From assembly GCA_935421135.1 (NCBI GenBank), contig OW285194.1, positions 10,625,376 through 10,689,375 on the forward strand: a stretch of 64,000 bases of DNA, in the 5' to 3' direction. The DNA is from Bugulina stolonifera. Its lineage: Eukaryota; Bryozoa; Gymnolaemata; Cheilostomatida; Bugulidae. The notes beneath the pieces were generated by a model that worked only from the letters and a program-made list of their open reading frames with translations, was not told the DNA's origin and searched no databases. Position numbers and translations under genes: made by a program. This document shows, piece after piece, positions 37,301-46,900 of this stretch. How positions within the stretch are numbered: the stretch's first letter is position 1; every line of letters starts with the position of its first letter.

Positions 37301-39789
37301 GAAGCAAGTCTAGCAGCTCAACAATCTGTGTGCAGGAGCGGAAGTGTAACATTATTCTAGGTGTCTGTCTGACCAGTCAATTCCTACTAGCTATTACTAT
37401 AATAATTGTACATGTATGGTAGTAAATAGATAGGGTTTACTGCAAATGGTTTTCCTTCGTTGAATATTGAATCTATAAAACTAAATAACCTAGTTTACAA
37501 TAGTGAAACCTACAAAATGTTAGCAAAGTCAACAATCATATAGGTCAATACCTACAGTGTAGAACATACATGTACATACATTATATTGTGTTCTAACAAC
37601 ACCATCCACCATCTCTGATGCCGAACATCATCTGCTACTCTGTCTCACTAATCCCCAGACCAGTTCCCCAAATGTCTCATATGCTGTAAAGTATCCGCCA
37701 TGTCCATGAGTCATAATTGTAACAGTCAAAGTCAGCCACCACACATGTCTATGAATCCTAGTTGTTGCAGTCAAAGTCAGCTAATTATGGATTTAGTCAG
37801 CATGCTATCCATTATCCACTGTCGTTCACAGACAATCACAACAGTGAATCTACAGTCCTGTCAATTTATCGTTTGATTACGATATGCAAGTTTAGAACTA
37901 CATATACCAGATATTGTACGTACATAGAGTACATTGAACTGTCCCCCTCCCCTCTTTTGAGGAATTACATGCTATACAAATACATGTACATGCACGCCTA
38001 ACTGGTCTACATAATAGAAATTTTTAGATGGGAATTCCTATCTTTTCTGTTGCTTGCTTACGAAATTTTAAGATTTTTAATTAGCAGGCAATAATATGAT
38101 CAACGGATCAATAGTTCTCTGGGTGGAGTCGCTCCCAACCTGAATATATTATTGCAATGCAATCGCAAGCGTGTCACCATGCACCATCCACATGTGTGAG
38201 GAAATCATGTTGACTTTTTACTCTAGTCCTGTTACAGTATAGAGAGATTTTCATATAATACCACTTAAATTTGCATTTTTATTGTTTTGGACAGTAATTC
38301 TCTTATATGGACATGTCCCTGTGGTAGATTAATCAAATTATAAATATAGATGATCAAATTGCAGTAAGAATGCTGAAGAATTAGTTATGTTGACATATTC
38401 TTTGAGTCTCCCAATTGAAGTTTTATACAACCTGTGAGGTGTGAGTGAAGCAATTAGCTACATACATTATTAGCTGCTCTACTTTAGGTAACATTGAACC
38501 ATAAATGATGTCTATTTTAGTATTTTCAAATTGCCAAAGTTTAGCTGTTATTATTCAACTAGGATCATTAATTATTGGCTGCTTCAAAGCTTGAAGACAC
38601 TGTAGTCCAGTCGTAGGTCTAAATCAAGTAAGCAGAGTGTCCACTAGGAAGTAGACATCCGCACCCAACCCTAATTATAGGTGTGTCTGTTTTAGCCAGA
38701 CACACTTTGGCAAGTGTTATAGAATTTGCACCTTAGAATAGAATTCGATGTTTTCTGTCAAATCATGTTGCTATGGATGTGAATAGAAACAAACACATTT
38801 CAGCAACTAATTTTCAGTCATTATTTTATTGAAAACTTTCTCTCCTGTCTCACAGCAGAAGTCTATTTCCATAGCAAGGAAACTTATTTGTGATTAGGTT
38901 AAAAAATATCCATTCTCGTGAGGGTTTATACCTTGAAGACTTATGGCACCTAATCGTCACCAGCTTGAGTTTATATGAAAGAAAGTTTCGCTGGTGAGTG
39001 GTAGCCTATCTGGTAGTGCCAGGACGGTGTGTCTGATCAACCAATCGCACACGAGATATCTCACTATAGCCACCTTGCAATATACATTTTTGTATGATAT
39101 TGCTGGGCTTGGCCATACTGTTGATGCCAGCACAGGCACATTTAAAATTAAGAATGGTGAACTAGTGTTTTTTCTACTAATTGGCAATTATGTGACTGTA
39201 TCATATAATAAAATTCTGGTTACTTGCACACATTCCAGTCATGCTCCTACCATGTGTAGATAAAATCTATGCCTCTTATGAAATACAAGCATTAATATAT
39301 AACATTGTTAACATATCTAAAACTACCAAATGCATATTTTATATGCAAAGGTTCCTAGAAAAGTCAGCTGTTAATAACTCATATCTCTACATACAATCTG
39401 CGCTTAGCCTGTAGGTGACTCCTGCTATCTGACATACGGTGTGTGTAACACCACCATAACTACTGCCTCGCTGGTATAGTCAGTTTGTGCGTGCATTAGT
39501 AGCACACGTTATATATACAGTTTGGGCTCCGGGAAAGGTCTTTCCTTGCCCACATAATTGAATCCTTGCCACTAAAACCTGTGCCGTGGCACATTATAAG
39601 GAACATATCAAGCTGTATAATATTGTGCACTCACTAAGTTAAATTAAATATTGATAAAAATAAATTCTGCTAAGTTCTGATTTGGTGCAGTGTACATGCA
39701 GGATTACATTCTGCTAAATTTATGTATGTATAGTAATAATAGGTTATTCTTACCTAGTCTCAGTGCGTAACTCTATGTCACAGAGTAAA
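23194..39789 (-). CDS. 7TM receptor-pseudokinase fusion
   Basis: Thirteen phase-matched exons in transcript order: 39789-39754, 39462-39395, 36694-36585, 35469-34997, 33682-33484, 31939-31700, 31340-31087, 28159-27967, 27802-27604, 27203-27038, 25945-25812, 25339-24567 and 23313-23194 (stop at 23194-23196). They give about 988 residues; the start exon lies upstream and was not found. Order: a small Cys-containing ectodomain, seven hydrophobic helices, then a protein-kinase-like domain whose ATP-binding lysine survives but whose HRD and DFG motifs are lost, with a long insert before the last kinase helices. Predicted plasma-membrane receptor signalling through a pseudokinase scaffold. Receptor-kinase fusions of 7TM type (GPCR-TKL/K) have, as I recall, been reported in choanoflagellates and some other eukaryotes; membership here is inference. 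Junctions upstream of 35469 are less certain. Confidence 0.75.
23556..23655 (+). repeat. tRNA-derived SINE-like element (copy 1, 5'-truncated)
   Basis: Contains a Pol III B-box-like GGGTTCAAACCCCAG (23581-23595) and, downstream, ACAAGTCTCTGACTGCTCA (23624-23642). The same two blocks in the same order occur at 53943-54000 in an AGXT2 intron. No complete tRNA cloverleaf is formed, so this is a tRNA-related SINE rather than a tRNA gene. Confidence 0.6.
28160..31086. other. 2.9-kb intron within the kinase domain
   Basis: No convincing coding exon. A minus-strand open frame at 29028-29336 has a Cys/His cluster (CDVCGTTMPMCCDVLHQC) that might be a decayed transposase zinc-binding tail, but nothing else supports it. 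A GAGAGGATAACTTC motif occurs at 28364-28377. Confidence 0.4.
31700..35469 (-). CDS. Seven-transmembrane domain exons
   Basis: Exons 35469-34997, 33682-33484 and 31939-31700. Numbering from the first residue of this block: TM1 about 9-32 (with VTNILGIFF before RRRRMK), TM2 51-72, TM3 81-109 (ending LLEKEYHSLR, an ERY-like position), TM4 126-147, TM5 176-202, TM6 225-244 and TM7 250-275. Basic residues cluster on the predicted cytoplasmic side (RRRR after TM1, KNRK after TM5). Topology is therefore extracellular N-terminus and cytoplasmic kinase tail. I cannot assign a GPCR class by eye. The kinase exon 31340-31087 follows in phase 0 with only about 30 residues of linker after TM7. Confidence 0.78.
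33952..34260. mobile_element. 309-bp MITE, PIF/Harbinger-like
   Basis: The ends are near-perfect terminal inverted repeats of about 26 bp: AGGTGCATGCACACGGGAG at the left, and the reverse complement of the right end reads AGGTGCAAACACACGGGAG. It is flanked on both sides by TAA (33949-33951 and 34261-34263), matching the 3-bp TWA target duplication typical of PIF/Harbinger elements. It has no transposase. It sits in an intron of the receptor-pseudokinase gene. Confidence 0.85.
34851..34950. repeat. 10-bp satellite (AGCACCTTAC)n
   Basis: Ten consecutive 10-bp units, the inner ones identical, lie about 45 bp inside the intron that follows receptor exon 34997-35469. There is no spacer sequence, so it is not a CRISPR array. 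Confidence 0.95.
36585..39789 (-). CDS. Receptor ectodomain exons
   Basis: Exons 39789-39754, 39462-39395 and 36694-36585 join with phases 2/2, 2/1 and 1/0 and then enter the first membrane exon in phase 0. They read LCDIELRTETSSYGG, VCQIAGVTYRLSADL, VKVFESVDSQ, SLNSCCQGRSY. The Y-x-LSAD and V-x-V strands resemble a small extracellular beta-sandwich, but the family is not recognised. Four cysteines could form disulfides. Introns here are large (2.7 kb and 1.1 kb), so the chain is plausible rather than certain. Confidence 0.5.
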
Positions 39790-40419
39790 CTACATGTATC
39801 TTGGTTTTATGCAAGTACTAGTACCCCACAGCATTTAGCAGCTCTTAGACCTCAGTGCCTACGTCCCATGTGTATCCTATAACTGTACTAGTGTACAGAG
39901 TAGACATCAATGCTCAAGGTTTACTTTACTAGACTCAATATTTGCTTCTAAACTTTCAATTGCCAATAACACTTAAAAGCTATAGCCTAGTATCCTAACA
40001 ATGTAAACAATAAATACTAAGGGCATACTATAGAAATACTTGAACTCCTCCACCTTGGTAACTTGTTTACGCTTAACTGACACCATTTGTTAAACCATCC
40101 ACTTGAATGCTGGGAATTTTATTCTGATATTGGACAATATTTGCTTTTATGATCTAATTTACATCAATTGAAATGCATGTAAAACCTTGAGTGCCATGCT
40201 ATATGCTTCTACCATAATTATAATAAGCTAGTGCAAGCTTCAGTGGCCATGAGATGAAATCAACAAAAAATTCAAGGAAGGATTCAAGAGCATTTTCTCA
40301 GTTCAAAGGAAGGTCAATTAATCAAAACACCATCCCAGTGACGGCATGGAAATAATAGACATACATTTGTATGTACAAGTACATGTAGGCCTACATGTAT
40401 TTGCCCATGTAGGCCTACA

Positions 40420-40530
40420 ATGTACATGTACATGAACATGTACATGAACATGTACATGTTCATGTATATGTACATGTACATGTACATGTACATGTACATG
40501 AACATGTACATGTTCATGTACATGTTCATG
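40420..40530. repeat. Palindromic ATGTAC/TACATG repeat
   Basis: A run of CATGTACATG-type hexamers with GAACATG and TTCATG variants. Every unit is self-complementary, so the tract can form cruciforms. The Met/Tyr-rich open frame across it is an artefact. Confidence 0.9.
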
Positions 40531-40754
40531 TAGTGGGAAGAAAGATGTTTAAAATACAGAAGAATGGATTGAGAGTGGAAAAGAAAGGTCAACTACAAAT
40601 AATACAGTATATAAAGGTATTGTACATGTACATGAACATGTACATGTTCATGTACATGTTCATGTAGTGGGAAGAAAGATGTTTAAAATACAGAAGAATG
40701 GATTGAGAGTGGAAAAGAAAAGACAACTACAAATAATACGGTATATAAAGGTAT
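40487..40754. repeat. Two tandem copies of a 134-bp unit
   Basis: 40487-40620 and 40621-40754 are direct repeats offset by 134 bp, each beginning with ATGTAC repeats and continuing through GTGGGAAGAAAGATG to GGTATTGTA. Only a few substitutions separate them (for example AAAGGTCAAC versus AAAAGACAAC), so the duplication is recent. Confidence 0.9.
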
Positions 40755-41327
40755 TGTAACTTACAGGAGAGGTGCATTGATGCATATCTATCTACCATAA
40801 TTATTGATACTCTTCGGAGTTGTCAGCTCCCAAAATGGGAGAAGATAACTTTAAGTTATATTATTAGCCCCTATGTTATGTACAGTGTACACCTCGGCTG
40901 AGTGCAAGTGTGTGAATAGATGAATACAGAGCAGCAGTTGCATGTATATATAATTAGACCGTGTTGCCTTTTACAAGACTATAACAATGGTACAGGCACA
41001 TCATCTGCGAATATGAGAGTCTGAGATGCTGAGGCTATGCTGACATGTTCAGAGGTCAAGGTTATGTCAAGTTATGCCACGGTCACCTCACATCACGTCA
41101 CGGTCACCTCACGTCACGACTGTACAATCTGTTATCATGACAAAGGGTTTGAATTACGCATAACTACATACATGTACATGTACATGTATATGTGATATTA
41201 TTTGTATAAGAGAAAATAGAAAAATAATACATGTACATGAAAGTAGGAAAATAATAGTCAAGTTGAATACACATTCTGCATAAAATAGTGTAGGAGCATA
41301 TTTACTCCATTGTTTTGATAGATGCTT

Positions 41328-41439
41328 ATACGTATACGTATACGTATACGTATACGTATACGTATACGTATACGTATACGTATATGTATACGTATATGTA
41401 TATGTATACGTATATGTATATGTATATGTATATGTATAT
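41328..41439. repeat. (TACGTA)n / (TATGTA)n microsatellite
   Basis: An alternating purine-pyrimidine tract, first TATACG units and then TATATG/TATACG mixed units, a typical Z-DNA or cruciform-prone sequence. CpG-to-TpG change at one end suggests decay of methylated CpGs (inference). Confidence 0.95.
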
Positions 41440-43921
41440 TAAGCATGTAAATACAGTGTTTAGAATGCCAGATACCATAACATAAATATTATAAGAAGCT
41501 AAAGACTAACTCGTCACATTTCAAGATAAGCTAATCAAAATGAGTTCCAGTTCAAACTGGTTGAAAGTTTACAATAATAAACTGGAATCTGAGTGATGAG
41601 TTGTTAGACTTTGCCAACAATTTCTAGTTCTAGTTTTGCACACACACATGTGAATCTACATTATCTCTGGTTTTGCAACATCTTCTGTAGATATTTACAT
41701 CTCTCTGTGTTTCCTGTGTATAGTTTCTCTCTATTTAAGTGGAACACTGGAATTTTGTTTTACGAAGCCATGTTCAATCCACTATGCTACAACCAATGTC
41801 TGACATGTGTAACTATTCATGCACTTATCAGCTAACTTCTACATATTGTATCCATTGGTGTAGGTGCGTTTCTACATGACAAAGGGATAGAAGACGAAGT
41901 TTTAGTTGCTACGTGTACCTGTGGGAACCTAAGGCTAAGGGCAGTGTCCCACCTACCTCATTTCATTTCCCATGGTGCTTAGGTGTTAATAGACGAAGAT
42001 CCCATCTCCCAAATAAACTAGCTAGTAGCATAAAAGCAATTAATATAAACCTTATTTTAATAGCCTTAGTCTTCCACAAGCAGTTACAGGAGTCCCTAAG
42101 GAGCCTTGCCATATTGCGACACATAGCTAAAGGTGGAGGCATATTATCTTATTCTATTTCTATAATTAAAGTGCAGGGGCAACACAGCTTAGAACTAAAA
42201 CTGCATGATGTTACATAATGTGTGTAGAATTGTTGTCATTATTTGCTGTTGTCAGCTTGCTAATGGGGTCTATTCTGCAACAACTAGAAACCAGTTCAAA
42301 CATGTATTATATTAGCCTAAGAATTTCCTTAGCACTGAACTATGTCCTAATAGATGTCTTCTATAATGCCATTATGTTGTTAAGTGTCCAACAATCTGGA
42401 CCGAAGGCTAGGATCTAAAAGTTTAATTGTAACTAGTTCATTCTGGTGCTAATCCTATACATGTTGTTATAGATTGGTAGTCATGCCAAACAGAGTACTA
42501 ACCAATGAGAAACAGGGATATAGACACACCCACAAATACCTCCCTGGTCACATGTTGGATTAATGCCAACTAATGCTCAGTCTGGTTCGCTCCAGAAATT
42601 AAACACAAAGATACATAAAGTACAACATCTCAGCAGGTTGAGCATTTACTTGTTAGATTTTCATCTCTGAGGTCATCATCAGCCAACGTCACGTCATTTG
42701 AATTTGAGTGAAAAAGAGTTATTTTCTGGTAGGTTTCAAGTTTGCTAAAAATAATTATTCATGCAAATATAGATTAATCATTAGTTATTATAATTATACC
42801 TCTAACATTAAACTACTTTGTACAGCATGCAGTGTATAATTTTACTGTCATGTAAATAAGTACAGTGTATATTATATTATAAATTACCGGTTTCGATCTT
42901 GATATTAATGTATTGGATAATAATTATAATGCATGGCATGATAATACATGTAGATTAAAACTGGTTGGCTATTGGAAATGTTTTAATATGGATATACTAT
43001 GCATATATTACTATTACATGGATAAGTAGTGTTGCTGTTGTATTGCTACATGAGTCTATATAATCAGTAGTAGAAATGAATTGCGCTCCTCTACTTTATC
43101 AAAACAGCATCTAGATTAACTATAATTACCACATATTGTTACATAATAAATAAAATATATGAAATAATACTTATTTCTATGCTATACTATTTAGCAGAAT
43201 AATTATTTCGCCCTTGTAACGTATTAAGCATGGGCACATTATAATCACCTAGTTGGTCTACTTTCTTCTTCTGTAGATTATGAATGGGTAAAATATAATT
43301 ATAATATTATAATCATTATGGAATACTTAATCTTGTGTTTTATGAATATTATCTGTTGTAGCATAATGTATTGAGCTGATGCTGCCGTCCTGTTCCTGAC
43401 CAGTCAAAGAGAGGCTCGATGTACTGTAGCTAGACTAGACATGTTTGTTAATTGTTCCATTGTCATATTAATACTTTGTTCTGTTTCAGCTTAATTTAGT
43501 ATATACGCATGCATTGAGTATAAATATCTAAGCCTAATAAGCTAGAAAAATATTGAAAAAATAAGCTGCTTGAAAATATAAACAGCTTATTTTTAAAAAA
43601 GAAGTTTGATCTTTACTGCGTAGATTTGATCTAAATTTGAAACATTATATTGTTTGCAAATTAATCCACTATGAGTCATTTGAAAACGTAATGTTGGTCA
43701 CAATTCACATGCTGCTGTTTTTACAACAAAAAGTATGATGTTGATAAAAATGTATAACAATTAGTTGGATGATGAAGCAAAATGCCATGTCCCTGCACTA
43801 TTATTCTATTAATATTTATAGAACTATGATTTCCGTGGTTGTACACAGTTATTTCTGATTAGAAGGTCTATTCATGTTTTGGGCCATTTTAGGTGTTTGA
43901 AAGAAAATATCTCTATCAAAG

Positions 43922-46900
43922 ATGATCGGTTTGGCAGCTTCTCGAAATGGCCTACATAGCATGAGAGGTGCAATCAGGCTGGCCTCTACTACTCCTTCTA
44001 TTGTGTCAGAGATGCCCCCTTGTGACTTTGTCCCAGAAAAATACACCGGCCCTTCCCAGGAGCGGATACAGGAAATCAGAAATACTTTCCTGACTCCTGC
44101 CTTGAAGCCCATGACATTGTACAAGAAACCACTCTTTGTTAATCAAGGTAATTACAATTCTGATGCATGCATCCAATATACATCTAGATTTTTTATAGAC
44201 TTGTAGGTCTTTATAGCACACTGATGGAATGTGACACATGTATTACTGTATTACTGTATCACTGTGTTACTGTGTTACTGTATTACTGTATTACTGTGTT
44301 ACTGTATCACTGTGTTACTGTATTACTGTGTTACTGTATTACTGTGTTATTGTGTTACGGTATTACTGTATTACTGTATTATTGTATTACTGTATCACTA
44401 TGTTGCTGTATTACTGTATTACTGTGTTACTGTATCACTGTATTACTGTGTTACTGTATTACTGTGTTACTGTATTACTGTGTTACTGTATTACTGTGTT
44501 ACTGTATTACTGTGTTACTGTATTACTGTGTTACTGTATTACTGCATGGCCTACATGATGTGCGTTTGAAAATTATGTGATTTTTGGCATTTTTCACAAT
44601 TTCTAAATCCAAATATCAGCATAACCTTTCTGATTTTAGATAACTATTATACATGAAAATAGGAGAGTGTTGATTATGCATGCAATACAGAGTTGTCCGC
44701 TCTATTAACAGCAAAGAGCATAACTTATTATTATTATTCAATAGCCTAAAGTATAATGGTTCAATAAAACTGTGTATGCTGCATGCTATCTGTAGGTTAC
44801 AAGCAACATCTCTACGATGTCGAAGGAAACAGATACCTGGACAACTTCTGTGGAGTCTCTACTGTTATAGCCGGACATTGTCACCCTAGAATCGAGGACG
44901 TGAGTACTAACATAGTTTAGTTGATCTCTGTTTCATGCAGAAGTAAATAGTACTGTAGTATGTGAACAGTGTCCAAGTTATACCTACTTTGCTTTCAGGC
45001 AGCTTCCAAGCAAATGTCCAAGCTGCTGCACACGTCTAACATATACGTTCTCCCTCCACTACATGAATACGCTGAAAAGTTAGCCGCTACCTTGCCTGAC
45101 CCACTTAAGGTACTGTATTTTGTTCTGCATATCATAAAGAATACTTGACAGCTAGACTACATGGATCACTAAAAGTTGTATATAATACATGTAATTATTG
45201 AATATTGTCATTTATGGTAGTTACAACGTACTGTACATGATTATGCACAGCAAGCTATATTTAACTTTAGCCACATGTGTTGAGTGGCCTAGAACATAAG
45301 CTATAAACATGCATCTGCTATCTGAAGTTTTTAACATCTGTCAGTAAATAGTGATGGCAATGTTTATGTTAGTATAAACACGTTGGTTGAATGGGTAGGA
45401 TTGCTATCTGAAGTTGTCTTCTCTCGACACTAGGATGGATTACTTCATGACTATATTAATTATTTGAAGGTCATCTACTTGGTGAACTCTGGATCTGAGG
45501 CTAATGATTTAGCTCTGCTAATGGGCAGACTCTATACTGGATGTATGGATACCATGGTTCTTAAGGGCTGTTACCACGGTGCTAGCGGGGCGGCTATGGG
45601 CCTCACCTCTCTCAGTACCTGGTACTTCAACTATCCGTCTGCAGTCACCACTCACAAGGTAATAACTAATGACCATTGTTAACAACAGTGGTATTCACTA
45701 AATTGACCTATGACCTATTTACCACTAACCAATGAAAACTGCCATTGACAATCGAGAACACAAAAACTACCAATGGAAAATTTATCAATCGTTTTGAAAG
45801 AGATTATCCAGGTATTCTAGTACATATAAACGTCTGCACGTATACACATACCTCTCACCGTTCTGCACAGATAACAACACCAGATCCTTACAAAGGATTA
45901 TGGGGAGGTAAAGCTTGCCGAGACTCTGTCGTACAAGCAGACAGATCATGTGACTGCCAGCCAGGCCAATGTAAGGCTTCAGACAAGTATGTAGACGAGG
46001 TCAAGAACACATTAGACTTCTGCTCTCCTAAAGGAAAGATGGGTCCATATTTTGCTGAGAGCATCATGGTGCGTGCTACTATATAGTATATATACAGGTA
46101 CATCTGCTTTGTCAGTGCTTCTCTGATCAGTGATTATGCAATGGTAAATAGTGCAAAAAGAGGAAGATACCTCCGAGGGAGAATATACTAAGTAACTTGC
46201 TCAAATAATTATTTATGTTCATAGAATGCTTGCAGCCGATCAGAAAGTTTTCCTGTGGCATAAAATACAGTAACATACTGTGTGCACATGATATTGTCGT
46301 CAATTATTTCTATTCTACCTGTAAATGTGAGATGAAGCACCCTTTGGCTAGAGATTCTGCATTTCTTATATGGTTAGAAGTTATCTTCTCTCTGAAACAA
46401 TAGGTTCTATTATTTTAGATTTTAAGGGGTTTCCATTTGCTGTTACTGTAGTCAATTGCTTACCTAAGTGATCGTAATTTCTACCTGTAGGGCGTAAACG
46501 GCTCAGTTCAGTTTCCTAAAGGCTACATTAAAGGGGCAGCCGAAGCTGTTAGAGCAAAGGGTGGAGTTGTCATACTCGATGAGGTGCAGACAGGATTTGG
46601 AAGAACAGGAGATAACTTCTGGGGATTCCAAGGGCATGATGTCATCCCTGATATCGCTGTCATGGCCAAAGGTAACGATAAACTTTTGTTTATACTTTTG
46701 TGCTCTGTTGCGGCCATTTCTTCTCTTTTCCTCTACCAGTTCGTAAACATCCATGGATGTTTCCGTCTTGTAGGAATTGCAAATGGCTTCCCGATGGCTG
46801 CTGTTGTCACAACCAAAGAAATCGCCTCTGTTTTGGATAGTGCAATCCATTTCAACACGTTCGGTGGAAATCCAGTTGGATGTGCCATTGCTTCTACAGT

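Larger units (their letters stand above)
39790..43921. other. Intergenic region, repeat-rich
   Basis: Contains palindromic ATGTAC repeats and a 134-bp tandem duplication (40.4-40.75 kb), a TACGTA microsatellite (41.33-41.44 kb) and otherwise AT-rich DNA. The missing 5' exon of the receptor gene (minus) and the promoter of the first AGXT2 gene (plus) should lie here, but no clear motif for either was found. Confidence 0.5.

Noticed and set aside
38994..39263. Plus-strand frame with GLGHTVDASTGTFKIKNG, resembling a C1q/TNF-like strand
   Set aside because: Only one motif-length match, no phase-consistent flanking exons, and it overlaps an intron of the minus-strand receptor gene.
40314..40592. 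Met/Tyr-rich minus-strand open frame
   Set aside because: Direct translation of ATGTAC repeats.
41258..41446. Minus-strand frame alternating Ile-His/Ile-Arg
   Set aside because: Direct translation of the TACGTA microsatellite.
44224..44580. Three overlapping plus-strand open frames of 106-118 codons
   Set aside because: Produced by the 8-bp TATTACTG satellite; same peptide in three registers.
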